Source of the DNA: Adiantum capillus-veneris
Lineage: Eukaryota; Streptophyta; Polypodiopsida; Polypodiales; Pteridaceae
NCBI GenBank assembly: GCA_014529385.2
Contig: CM043945.1
Coordinates: 148,477,241 to 148,541,240, forward strand
Direction of reading: 5' to 3'
Length of the DNA stretch: 64,000 bases
Shown here: positions 43,353 through 53,616 of the stretch, piece by piece
Numbering within the stretch: the stretch's first letter is position 1
Layout of the letters: every line of letters starts with the position of its first letter
Program-made: the position numbers and the translations under genes
Notes under the pieces: generated by a model
What the model saw: only the letters and a program-made list of their open reading frames with translations
The model's database searches: none
What the model was told of the DNA's origin: nothing

Positions 43353-43634
43353 CGTTCAGTAAGTATGATGGTAAGATGGACGCTAGTGTTATTCATTCTT
43401 GGTTGCATCAATGTAATGCTTATTTTGCAACAACTAAGAAGCAACCTTGGTGTGAGCACAAGGCCGCCAAGGGGTGCGCCCACGGAAAAGAGCAGAACTC
43501 GGGTGAAGAGAAGATCCTTCTCTAACACAGACTGCAAGCAAAAGAAGAACCTCAAGAACTCAAGACCCTCACAGAACCCAAGACCCACAAGAACCCAAGT
43601 GCCTCGTGAACTTAAGAAGCCACAACTTCAATGC

Positions 43635-44246
43635 ATGGTCATCACCCGAAGCGGGATGGATATCGGACATGAGAGTGATGGGCAAGAAAGTAGTGAAGAA
43701 GAATTTCAACAACAAGGAGGTTTTCCTGACCATCCCCCTTCGCCATCTACGCCAGGAATTGCACCAAACCCCATGGAAGCTTTGGTTAAGTCAATGATGG
43801 ACATGATGGCAAAGCAAGAGGCGACTTGCATTGCCACGAAGCGTGACCACCAAGAGAAACAGGATCACGATCGCTTGGCGGCCGAGGAACAGAAAGAAAA
43901 AAAAGCGGCAAGAAAGGCCGGCTTGGAGCAAGCTCGCTTGGCGGCCGAAGAAAGAAAGGCCGACTTGGAGCACGCTCGCTTGGCGGTCGAAGAAAGAAAG
44001 GCTACTATTGAGCGTCAGCTTGTGCAAGCGCGCTTGGCGGCCGACGCAAGAAGGGAAGCGGCCGAAGAAAGAAAGGCTACTTTGGAGTTAGAGCGTGAGG
44101 CCCAGAGAGAACAACGCATGAACGACTTGGTACTACATGTCCTCACCGCGAAACCCGAACCGGCCAAAGAAGTTGGTGGTTCATCAAGTGGCACAAGCCG
44201 AGATTCGGACTCCAACAAGTTAACAACCCCGTCACCGAGAAGTTGA
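43635..44246 (+). pseudogene. element 2 gag N-terminus, second copy
   Basis: Exact counterpart of 42741-43352 at +894 bp with few substitutions. It ends at the same shifted stop, so the frameshift existed before the duplication. The capsid follows on directly from this copy only. Confidence 0.85.
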
Positions 44247-45108
44247 CGTTCAGTAAGTATGATGGTAAGATGGACGCTAGTGTTATTCATTCTTGGTTGC
44301 ATCAATGTAATGCTTATTTTGCAACAACTAAGAAGGCAAAAAATAGCAAGGTTTTCACGACAGCTATGTACCTTGCCGGTGATACCGTCAATTGGTACCA
44401 CGCATGGCAAGAAGCACAGCTAGCCGCGCACCTAGAGGAAGCCGACGGAGACGCGCCCCTTTCCTTCAATTGGGCCGACTTCCAAGACAAGCTCAAGGCG
44501 TTGTTTATGCCTTCTTTGTACCTAGCACGATTGAAAGAAGATTGGCGCAATCTCAAGCAACATGGTATTCCAGTCATGTCTTTTCCTAACCGTGTTTTGC
44601 AGCTCGGCACTCAATTACGCAAATCTAATGATGAGCGCAAAGAGGCTTTCCTTTTGGGTTAGACGAATATATCAAGTTTGATGTAGAAGTCTTCGATCCA
44701 ATCGTTCTCAACAAGGCGGTAGCGATTGCTCTCGCACAGGAGATGAAGCACAACAAGGGAAAGCCTAAGGAGAACAAGACTTCCTCAAGTACCTCTCAGA
44801 CTTCTCAGAACCCTCAGAACGATAAGAATGGTAAGAATGGTAAGAACGATAACTCTTCTAACCAATCTTCCAATAATCTCTCAAAAAAGAACTCTCAAAA
44901 TGAACCTAAGGGTAAGGCTAACACAATTGCTAAACCTAAGCTCACTCCAGATGAAAAGGTAGCACACGGAATTTTAGGAGGATACATCACGTCGGAAGAG
45001 CAAAGCACTTATTCTAAGGAAGGTCGTTGTTTTCATTGTCACATTAAGGGTCACATAAAAAGAACATGTCCTAAGCTTGACTCTAATGAATCTAAAGAAT
45101 CCACATAA
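44243..45108 (+). pseudogene. element 2 gag capsid and zinc knuckle
   Basis: Capsid text FSKYDGKMDASVIHSWLHQ to LRKSNDERKEAF is open to 44662, where a one-base loss (FLLG then stop) shifts the frame. It resumes to 45108 with an Asn/Lys/Ser-rich linker and the knuckle CFHCHIKGHIKRTC (about 45027). Close relative of element 1 gag. Confidence 0.85.
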
Positions 45109-45207
45109 CCCACTTCCTCTGTCAATGCAATCAATGACAACACGAGTGCACCCCAAGTTTCTCCTGACCCTCCCATTGATGAGTCTCTCATTAAATGTAA
45201 TGGTCAT

Positions 45208-45969
45208 ATGACGGGGCAACGTTTTGTCATATTCTTTGACCCAGGCAGTATGCATGATGTGATCAGTCCCTCTCTTGTTGAGAGAGCCCGCCTAGAGGCT
45301 AGTCAGAAATCTCCTCTCGAGCTCTCTGGCTTCGCTCGCGGTATGGACTCTCTCATCACGAAAGAGTGCCTTGATGTGTTGTTTACAGTTCAACAAGCTG
45401 CTTTCCGTAGAAAAAAATTTCTCTCTCCTCTCTCAGTATGTGATATGATTTTGGGCATTCGATGGTTTTGTAAGCATAACCCTCTCATTGATTGGGCGGA
45501 AAATACATTCACTTTCAATGCCAAAAGTGACTCTCCCATTGCCATTCATGGAAAGCAAGTTGTTCATTCTCCATCTCTCATTGCTAATGTGCAGGCGAAG
45601 ATTGGACGGATTCAGGAGAAGGAGACTCTCTCAGTCTCTTCTTCTCCAAAGCATGACACACAGGATTTGCATGATGATTTGAATGATAATGATGAGCATG
45701 ATGATTTGGATGACAATGACAAGCATGATGATTTGCATGATGATCAAGATGTGATTTCTCACAAGCATGATGATTTGCATGAAGAAGATGTGATTGTTCA
45801 CAAGAAGGATGAGTTAGTGGATACTTTTTCTAGCAAAGCTAACCTCATTGCAGATTCGATCAATCACGAAGAACCGATCTTGCCTCTCGAGCCTAGGTCC
45901 AAAGAACCCTTACAAGAAGTACTATGTGTTCGAATGATTCGTCAGCACGTTCGAGTGTTTCATTCGTGA
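45208..45969 (+). CDS. element 2 protease ORF with His/Asp-rich repeat tail
   Basis: A 253-residue frame. Residues 1-100 are the aspartic protease (GQRFVIFFDPGSMHDVIS at the active site, later CDMILGIRWFCKHNPLIDW). The active-site Asp-Pro-Gly is also present in element 1, so it is a family trait. Residues about 145-205 are a low-complexity run of HDDL/NDND/KHDD repeats (45650-45810), absent from element 1 at the same place. The tail is unrecognised. In element 1 the RT begins soon after this protease; here no RT follows. Confidence 0.75.
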   Translation: MTGQRFVIFFDPGSMHDVISPSLVERARLEASQKSPLELSGFARGMDSLITKECLDVLFTVQQAAFRRKKFLSPLSVCDMILGIRWFCKHNPLIDWAENTFTFNAKSDSPIAIHGKQVVHSPSLIANVQAKIGRIQEKETLSVSSSPKHDTQDLHDDLNDNDEHDDLDDNDKHDDLHDDQDVISHKHDDLHEEDVIVHKKDELVDTFSSKANLIADSINHEEPILPLEPRSKEPLQEVLCVRMIRQHVRVFHS

Positions 45970-46133
45970 TCGTTTCCTGTATTTTCGTCATTGTCTTTAT
46001 GTGATCCCTTTCCTAGGCATGACATATTGCACGTTGAGCACCTTTCACTCATGAATGACCACGAATGTATGCGGATTGTTCATGAAAAGCTGAAAAGTAT
46101 GCATTCAAGGAAGTCACATTTCATGTCTCTTTC

Positions 46134-46529
46134 TTGCACAACACAGTCGTAGAAAGAGCACAAGAAAGTATGAGCACCAAGCATGGGCATTTCCGTTGTG
46201 AATTGCCACAGTTGATTGATTTAGATCAACAAGACAAGATTCGATCTCATTGTTTGCGTGTGTTTGATGAACGGTTTGGCACTCCGTCTCTATGGTCATC
46301 TACATTGCATACACAGTCTTTAGAGAAGACGATATTTTCTCCAGTCACTTTACATGGAATGGGTATGTTCATGTTTTTGTGTTGGAAGTGGTTTCAGGAA
46401 TTTTTAGCCTTGGAGATTCTTGAAGAAGGAAGAAGCACGACTCTAGACGAAGTTGAAGCATTGAAGGAGCCACAGAAGACTGTCACTTTCGGCGCGGCCC
46501 AAAGAAGCAAGCGTTGCAGACCTTTATGA
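46134..46529 (+). CDS. element 2 ORF of unknown function
   Basis: 131 residues with no domain I recognise: a His/Gln-rich start, then GMGMFMFLCWKWFQEFLALEILEEGR, then a charged Lys/Arg-rich end. It sits where integrase should be in a normal gypsy element, just before a chromodomain-less 3' end. It may be a captured host fragment, an accessory ORF or decayed polyprotein. The text is uninterrupted but short. Confidence 0.4.
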   Translation: MHNTVVERAQESMSTKHGHFRCELPQLIDLDQQDKIRSHCLRVFDERFGTPSLWSSTLHTQSLEKTIFSPVTLHGMGMFMFLCWKWFQEFLALEILEEGRSTTLDEVEALKEPQKTVTFGAAQRSKRCRPL

Positions 46530-46662
46530 AGTTCAAGTACCGCACGACCCAAACATCAAAGTGGGCCGGCAAAGAGTCCCTTCCAGGATTCCGGATGCTA
46601 TTGGCGATCTCCCTCCATGCCATACAGTTCGGTACCAGTACCTCACTTTGAAAAAGAGGGGA

Positions 46663-47879
46663 TGTCACGTGACACATCCAACCCTATGTGTCCGTGGACA
46701 AGCTACAGCACAACCAGGGTTCAGTCAATCAAGTCACTCTAGAATAGGAAGTGATATGGCACTTTTGTGAGTCTGTTCGCAGACCGTGCATGTCCAGACA
46801 CTTAGATTAGATGCATATCCTCTGGTTGCACACAGTATGACCATTAGATTCTAGTCAGATCCCATCAATAGCATTTTTACAGTGCATAGACCTACTTTTC
46901 CTATTTTTGACATTTTTCACTTATTATTTTTTAATGACTTCTGTTGGAAAGTAGGTAGGGCAATTTTGCTAAGTTTGTATAAATAAAAACCTAGCCCTAG
47001 CACTTTCTGGCAGAAGAGACAGCAAGAGCATTGCTCACAGGCAACTTCTCAACAGGACCCCAAGGACTTCTAGCGTTTTTGCTACACAACAACTTGGCTA
47101 GCGTTTTTGGACAAGACCACATCAGATCAGCCAACGTTTTGTCTCTGCATCAGCTTGGCAACAAGACTACAGCAGATCAGCCTAGCATTTTGCATTGCAA
47201 GGCCACTGACAGCAGCAGAAGACAATTTCAGCCTAGCGTTTTTGCATCAGCATAGCGTTTTGCAGTTTCCCCGCGACAGAACATCAAGAAACCCCAGCGT
47301 TTTCAGTTTTCACTCTTAAGCACTCGCAGAAGAAGTCCCGAACCTCGTAGATCTCACCTTCCCGCAGTAGATCCTCGCCGCACGGTCAGACTCCACAAGG
47401 TTTACAGATTCAGCCCGGAAAACGCAGATTTCAGCATCTACGGTTTCAGCGCGTCGTCGTCGTATCGTTGCCATCGACATCGTCATCCACATAGAGTCTG
47501 AATTCAGAGGATAAAGATTTGCAGATTTCAGCCCTTAGCGTTTTCAGTTTTCAGTCGTCTCGTCGTCATCCTCATCGTCGTCGACATCGTCGGCAAGTCC
47601 AAGCATTGTAGAGATTTGTGCAAAGTAGACCGCTCTCGCCATAGAGAGTGGGGCCTTCGGAGGAGGGTTTTACGTCGTCTCTGGTGTAGTATTCCCTTCT
47701 CTATCTATCAGTCTCATGCACTTCCATTCACAGTGTCCAATCACTTTGTTTGTGTCCATTGCACTCTCTCACTAAAGGAACGGAAGGCTCTCCCTTCCGT
47801 AAGTAAAAGGAATCCTTGAGCACAGTTCGGAGCACTCATCTTGAGCAAAGTTCAAACATTCATTCCGCTGCACCTTACA
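46663..47879 (+). repeat. element 2 3' LTR
   Basis: 1217 bp, partner of 41086-42294, same subfamily and same TATAAATAAAA. It is followed directly by ATGCATGATGTGAT, the continuation of the element 1 protease gene. Confidence 0.95.
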
Positions 47880-49156
47880 ATGCATGATGTGATTAGTGCC
47901 TCTTGTTGAGAGAGCCCGCCTAGAGGTTAGTCAGCAATCTCCTCTCGAAGTTTCTCGCTTTGCTCCTGGTATGGACTCTCTCATCACGAAAGAGTGCCTT
48001 GATGTGATGTTTACAGTTCAACAAGCTGCTTTCCGTAAGAAATTTCTTGTGTCTCCTCTTTCAGGATGTGATATGCTTTTGGGCATAAGATGGTTTCGTG
48101 AGCATAACCCTCTCATTGATTGAGAGACTAACACTCTCACTTTAAATGCCAAAACTAACTCCCCCCTCATCATTCGTACTGACGAGGGCTTGCATTCTTT
48201 GCCTCTCATCTCTCATGTGCAAGTAAAGCGTGAATTACGACGAGGAGCACAAGCGGCATTCATCTATGCTGCTCCAGTTTCCCAGAGCATTCACGCTCCA
48301 GCTAAGTATTCAGATTTGTTTACCAAGTTTAAACATCTCTTTTTGCAAGACGATCTTCCACCCCGTCTCCCACCCAAGCGGCCGGAGAACCATCGTATCG
48401 AGCTTATGGAGGGGCCACGGCCTATCAGTAAGGCTCCCTACCATTTGAACAAGACAAGGGAGGAAGAGTTAAGAGCAACAACTCACGGAGTTGGTGGCTA
48501 GAGGATTCATACGTCGTAGTGTAAGTCCTTTTGCTGCTCCTATTTGGTTTGTTCGCAAGAAGGATGGTTTGTCTCGTTTGTGTGTTGATTACAGGGCATT
48601 GAACAAGATGACCGTCAAGAACAAGTTTTCGATGCCTCGCATTGAGTATATCCTTGATCGCCTCAATGGGGCAAAGGTTTTCAGCAAGGTCGATCTCAAG
48701 AGTGGATCCCATCAGGTACGAGTATTCAAAGGCGACATCTTCAAAACTGCTTTTCGCACCGAGCGAGGGCAATGGGAGTATATTGTAATGCCTTTTGGAT
48801 TAACAGGTGCCGTGGGTACATTTAATCGTCTCATGGTAGGTCGTTTCGACGATATGGTCGGTGTATGTGTATTCATCTTTTCGGATGGTATTCTCATTTT
48901 TTCTGCATCATGGGAACAACATGAAAGGGATGTCGAAAGGATACTAACCCGTTTGGATGAGTGTCAATTGTACATTGCAGCTAAGAAGTCTAAATTTTTT
49001 CTTAATGAAGTCACTTATCTGGGTTATATCATTTCTACAGACGGCGTCAAGGTAGATCTTGCGAAGGTTGAACAGGTTCGTAATTGGGATTTGCCCAAAA
49101 CTGCATATGATGTGCGTTCGTTTCTTGGTTTATGTCAAGCATATAGTTCGAAATAG
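47880..49156 (+). pseudogene. element 1 protease end and reverse transcriptase
   Basis: The protease resumes (HNPLID at its end, 48123), then a linker and RT from about 48290. A one-base shift near 48480 separates LNKTREEELRA from VARGFIRRSVSPFAAPIWFV. Conserved RT blocks LCVDYRALNKMTVKN, FSKVDLKSG and VMPFGLTGA are present. The YLDD catalytic box is changed to F-S-D-G (48878-48889), losing one catalytic Asp. A stop at 49154-49156 follows FLGLCQAY. Dead. Confidence 0.92.
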
Positions 49157-49162
49157 AGAATT

Positions 49163-50750
49163 TTGCACGCATTGCTGCACCTATGACTGATGTTTTGAAA
49201 GGGGTCAAGACTGGCCGTCAACACATAGACTTGCCCGAAGCAGCCATTGAGGCTTTCGCAGCTCTCAAGGTTGCGGTGACAGAAGCACTGTGTCTTATCC
49301 TTGCCTCTTGGGATGATCCTTTTGAGGTATGAACGAATGCGAGCAATGTCGCCATAGACGCTATGCTTCAACAACATGGTCGTCCTGTAGCTTTCCTTAG
49401 CCGGAAGCTCAATAGTGCGGAAAAGAATTATTCAGTTTATGATAAAGAACTTTTGTCTGTCATTCACTCTCTTAAGCATTGGAAGCATTTTCTTTATGGT
49501 AGAGAGTTTACAGTTCGCACAAATCATCAAGCCCTCAAGTGGCTCCAGTCTATGCCTAGTGCACATTGGAGTGACTGCCAAGCACGGTGGTCACAATTTT
49601 TTAAGCAATTTAGAGGTTTGATTGAGTATGTGCTTGGAAAAGCTAACCCTGTTGCAAATGCGTTGAGTCGCAAAGGACAGATTTTGGCTCTTGAGTCAAG
49701 ATCCGCATTTTCTATTCAGGGTGTGTCTTTTGACAACATGAAGAATCACTATGCGGATTCCGAGTTTGGTAAACATTGGTTGCAAGCTTTTGCTTCCCAA
49801 GGGCCAAGCAACTATCTCATTCGTGATGGTTTGTTGTATTTTCGTCAACGTTTATGTGTGTTTCCCTCTCTCAGGCCAACCATATTGCATGATGAACATG
49901 ATTCTCTCACGGGTGGACACAGGGGAATGAACATCACTTTGGAAAAAATAGAAAGATTCTTTTATTGGCCTAAAATGCGAAAAGATGTATTTCGTTATGT
50001 CACACAGTGTACCATATGTCAAAAGGTAAAAGCTCCTCGGGGTAAGCAGCAAGGCCTCTTGCTTCCGTTGCCTATTCCCGATGGACCTTTTCAAGATATT
50101 TCCATGGATTTTGTGACTAACCTTCCGCCAAGTTTGCATTCAAGGAAACACTCAATGTTTGACAATTGTCGATCGTTTCAACAAGTTTTGCATGTTGATT
50201 CCTTGTAAAGCCACAATCACTGCACAAGATGTAGCACGGTTGTTCCTTAAGCATTGGTACCCCCTCTGTGGTTTGCCAAAATCAATTGTTTCAGATAGGG
50301 ATATTAAGTTCACGTCATATTTTTGGTGCGCACTCTTTGAAAATTTTGGTATTAAGTTAAATTTTTCATCAGCTTTTCATCCACAATCAAATGGGCAAAC
50401 AGAGATTTACAATCGCTTGGCTTTTGATGTTTTAAAGTCATATGTGCATGATCAGTAGTCTCATTGGGAGCTCTATCTCCCATTCGTTCAGGCTATTTTG
50501 AATGACTTTTTCTTCTGCCACCATTGGTCGAACTCCGTATGCTTTTGGCCGTCCGTTCCAATCGCTTTTGACTTGTTCGGTCAATCAAATACCTGATGCC
50601 AATGCTGAAAGTCAGTCATTAGATGAGATTTTTGAGAGTGTGAAGCTTCGGCTAAGCAAGGCTCAAGAATCTTATTCACGGCAGGCTAGTAAGCATCGTC
50701 AGGATGGAAAAGGATGTTTCGATCAAGGAAGGGGATTGGGTGTATTTGGG
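49163..50750 (+). pseudogene. element 1 RNase H and integrase
   Basis: The RNase H block (GRPVAFLSRKLNSAEKNY, VRTNHQALKWL, KANPVANALSRK) runs about 49340-49680 after a stop at 49330. The integrase zinc finger (HRGMNITLEKI ... CTICQK) begins near 49900, and the core starts DISMDFVTNLP near 50100. A shift at about 50160 moves to the frame of 50159-50458 (IVSDRDIKFTS; HPQSNGQTEI). A TAG at 50456-50458 and a shift near 50510 follow. All domains are recognisable but broken. Confidence 0.92.
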
Positions 50751-51193
50751 GGTCATGAAGCAACCTCTTAAGCATGTTGGAAAGAAGTGTCCCAAGTTGT
50801 CTTTTCGTATGTATGGTCCATTTCCAGTCATTAAAAAGATAAATGAGGTTTCAATGAAATTACAATTGCCTAACTTATGGTCAATGCACAACGTTTTCCA
50901 TGTTTCTTGGTTGAAAGTGTTTCAGGGAACACCTCCAAAAGACATTTCGGAAGAAGAAGAACCAGAGATCATCGATGAAGCTGAAGTCATGGAGCCGGAG
51001 CAAGTGTTGTTGCATCGGTTTCGACATGGTTCGAAGAAGCAAGTGAGACAATACTTTTTGAAGTTTAAGGATCGAGGGACCACGAAGCGGTGTGGGTCGA
51101 CGAAGAGTTTTTCAAGGATTATCCAGAGTTGTTGGCAGACTACAAGGAAGCCATGCAGTTCGATACCAGTACCTCACTTTATAAAGGAGGGGA
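50704..51193 (+). pseudogene. element 1 integrase C-terminus and chromodomain
   Basis: The frame to about 51075 carries GDWVYLGVMKQPLKH, YGPFPVIKKI and MHNVFHVSWLK, then the chromodomain start EQVLLHRFRHGSKKQVRQYFLKF. A one-base shift near 51075 separates it from the EAVWVDEEFF half. The polypurine tract and 3' LTR follow at once. Confidence 0.85.
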
Positions 51194-52301
51194 TGTCACA
51201 TGACACATCCAACCCTATGTGTCTTTGGACAAGCTACAGCATGACAAGGGTTCAGTCAGTCTAGTCAGTCTAGCTTTGGAAGTGTTCTAGCACTTTTGTG
51301 AGTCTGTTCGCAGACCGTGCATGCCCAGGAACTTAGAGTAGATGCATATCCTCTGGTTGCACACCACATGATCTTCAGCATTACCATCAAAATCCAAAAG
51401 AATCCATCAGGAGCATTTTCAAGTGCAATAAACCTATTTTCCTTATTTTTGACATTTTTCACTTATTACTTTAAGTGACTTTTGTAGGGAACTGAGTAGG
51501 GCAAATTGGGTAAGATAATATATAAGCAAACCTAGGCTAGCACTATTTCGCAGAAGAGCAAGGAGAACACAGGCCACATGTAGTAGGTTCCCCCTCTCTC
51601 TCAAGCAAGACCTTTCTCCCTTGGTGGCGATTTCCTCCAAGCAAGACCACCGTCTCCTGGCGTTTTTCAGCGTCAGCCTCATCGCCACAGATTCCAGTAT
51701 CCTAGCGTTTTTCAACATCAGCATCATCGCCCCTTTTCCCTAGCGTTTTCAGCAGCGCTATAGCCTCAGCAATTGAGCGATAAGACCTCACAAATTCAAC
51801 GGTTTGAAGCACCAGAAACTCAGCCAAAATCAGTGTTTTTCCCACAACTTGATCAGCGTTTTTAGACAGGCTAAAACCAGCGTTTTGCTTCATCAGATTT
51901 CAGCCTTCTGGCATGTTTGGACAGCAGAACAAGCACGCAGATTTTCAGCCAACAAGTCGGTCTCGTCATCCACGTCGTCGACATTGACATAGCCCTAGAC
52001 TTGCATCAGTTCTCATACATCCACTTTGTACCAGTTTGTGCAATCAATATAGACCACTCTCGCCAACGAGATTGGGACCTTCGGAGGAGGGTTTTACAAC
52101 GCCTCTGGTGTCGTGTTCTCTTCTCTCTCTATCTCTTAGTCTCATACACCTTCTCGCACAGTGTCCATTCACTTTTGTTGTGTCCATTGCACTTTCTCAT
52201 TAAGAACGGAAGGCTCTCCCTTATAAGTAAAAGGAACCTTGAGCACAGTTCGGAGCACTCATCCTGAGCAAAGTTCATCATTCATTCCGCTGCACCTTAC
52301 A
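51194..52301 (+). repeat. element 1 3' LTR
   Basis: 1108 bp, partner of 38071-39161. It starts TGTCACATGACACATCC (one base changed from the G-box palindrome of the other LTRs) and ends CACCTTACA, followed by the CTACT duplication. Confidence 0.95.
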
Positions 52302-52306
52302 CTACT

Positions 52307-53268
52307 TGCCCAAAAAGCTATCAGCGCAAATTATGGAATTCCGTACAGTCTTCCACATCAGCAGCTGTCAGTGCAAAACGCAAAAATCTGTATTGCCTGC
52401 CACGTCAACACAACGAGCACAAATCATGGCCATCCGTACAACCTGTCAACACAAATCACAGTGATCCGTACAACCAGTAAGCACTTTTCTTTTTATTGAT
52501 TCCAATGTCCCTAGGGCCCTGTCGATAGGTGTCTTATAAGTTGGGACAACTATGGGCATGCCACATCATCTGTTTGTGACACACTAATGAGTTTGACCAG
52601 GGCTAAGTTTTTGGGTGAAACTGTAGCACATCCGCCAATCCAAGAATCCAATTGACGCGGGGAATGGCTAGTTGGATTCTTGTAACCTAAACACAACATG
52701 CATGTCATGCCAGATGTCCACCGTAGTGTAGCAACATCTGTCAAAACGCTTGTACAATCCATTTATGCAAGAGGGTTCCAAAACTGGAAAACCTAATCTA
52801 ATAGACTCGTCCAAACATGCATGTCCTACAAACACACTCACAACATTGCCGGTACTAATCCTCCTAGGATTCTAGACACTCCTACCTAAGGATAGGTGGA
52901 AAACTGGCTCTCGAATTCGATGAAGCATATGGTCCCATTTGTAGACCTAAGAGACCCCTACTCCATCATCGTAAAATGATGCAGACAAAATCACTCAAAT
53001 GAGCTGACTCCACTATAGCTTAAGACTGAGCTCAAGAGTAACGACTTTAGAGACTGCCTACTTGTGGTTCTTCCTTTCTTCTTTCACTTCAACCAATTTA
53101 TATGGTCTTATTGGATCAACCAGCTTTTACTGCTTATACGTTTTGATATTCAACTGCTTATGTGTGTGAGTTGCAAGCATGTTGCATGTTGCATGTGCAT
53201 GTTCCTTCCAGGAAAAAAACCAAAGATGAATCAGTACCCAAAGCCTACTGTAGCGAAGAGAATCTCAC
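52307..53268. other. resumed minus-strand LTR, then bZIP intron; no other gene seen
   Basis: The first 200 bp hold two imperfect copies of an ATCCGTACAACC-containing unit and should continue the LTR cut at 38070. The remainder is plain sequence leading to the donor after the exon at 53269. Confidence 0.4.
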
Positions 53269-53411
53269 CAAAGAGTTCTGCCGTGGTCCGAGTCTGCACA
53301 CACAATTCAAAGTTAGCTGAAGGAAATACTAAAATCCGAGAAGCTCGTTGAGAATTGGATTCACTAACCTCATGACTCCTTTCCCATGACCCATCACTTC
53401 CACTCTCTCCA
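53269..53411 (-). other. candidate upstream exons of the bZIP gene
   Basis: Two short blocks: 53411-53369 (43 bp, reads GESGSDGSWERSHE) and 53293-53269 (25 bp). They are separated by a 75-bp GT-AG intron with a CTAAC branch-like site 22 bp before its AG. The first block follows a pyrimidine-rich TTTACTAG acceptor. The second ends with one spare base before GTGAG, exactly the phase needed by the exon at 35690. ESGS-D/E-GS stretches are common just before the basic region in plant GBFs (family knowledge). The link is inference; exons further 5' were not found. Confidence 0.45.
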
Positions 53412-53432
53412 CTAGTAAATGAAAACAAGAAG

Positions 53433-53433
<1 letters not shown>

Positions 53434-53500
<67 letters not shown>
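53434..53500. repeat. CT then CA microsatellite
   Basis: About 21 CT repeats run into about 12 CA repeats. It lies just upstream (gene sense) of the candidate bZIP exon. Confidence 0.9.
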
Positions 53501-53616
53501 GACCGTGGGTGCGCCTACCTCGAAGACTGATCACAGTCGGCTGGCATCTCTGATAGCTCCCGTCATGCGACTTATTAGTCTCACTGACCGGCCGAGACGA
53601 ATAGTCATTCTTTTGA

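Larger units (their letters stand above)
42547..44334 (+). repeat. 894-bp tandem duplication inside element 2
   Basis: 42547-43440 is repeated as 43441-44334, covering the leader end and N-terminal gag. The copies differ at few sites (for example GTGACC/CGC codons near 42945 and 43839). The junction has AAG microhomology. 894 is a multiple of 3. Confidence 0.95.
41086..47879 (+). mobile_element. gypsy element 2, non-autonomous, nested in element 1
   Basis: 6794 bp. LTRs at 41086-42294 and 46663-47879 share features absent from element 1 LTRs (TTTGTATAAATAAAAACCTAG; GACCCCAAGGACTTC). Primer site TGGTATCAGAGC at 42296-42307; purine tract GAAAAAGAGGGGA at 46650-46662. The target duplication is ATCCA (41081-41085) and ATGCA (47880-47884), one mismatch; the flanks rejoin the element 1 protease gene. 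It carries gag (partly duplicated) and protease, but no RT, RNase H or integrase; 1.4 kb of other sequence lies there instead. It presumably relied on enzymes from relatives of element 1. Confidence 0.93.
38071..52301 (+). mobile_element. gypsy element 1 (autonomous type, decayed), host of nested element 2
   Basis: LTRs at 38071-39161 and 51194-52301 belong to one subfamily (both have GGGAACTGAGTAGGGC and AATATATAAGCAAACCTA). The TSD CTACT is at 38066-38070 and 52302-52306. Primer site TGGTACCAGAGC (39163-39174); polypurine tract AAAGGAGGGGA (51183-51193). Removing the nested element leaves about 7.4 kb with gag, protease, RT, RNase H, integrase and chromodomain in chromovirus order. Several stops and frameshifts and a ruined RT active site show it is dead. 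Confidence 0.95.

Noticed and set aside
45230-45260. Asp-Pro-Gly in place of Asp-Ser/Thr-Gly in the protease of elements 1 and 2 as a disabling mutation
   Set aside because: Shared by both elements, and D-P-G-S occurs in other plant gypsy proteases, so it is a family variant.
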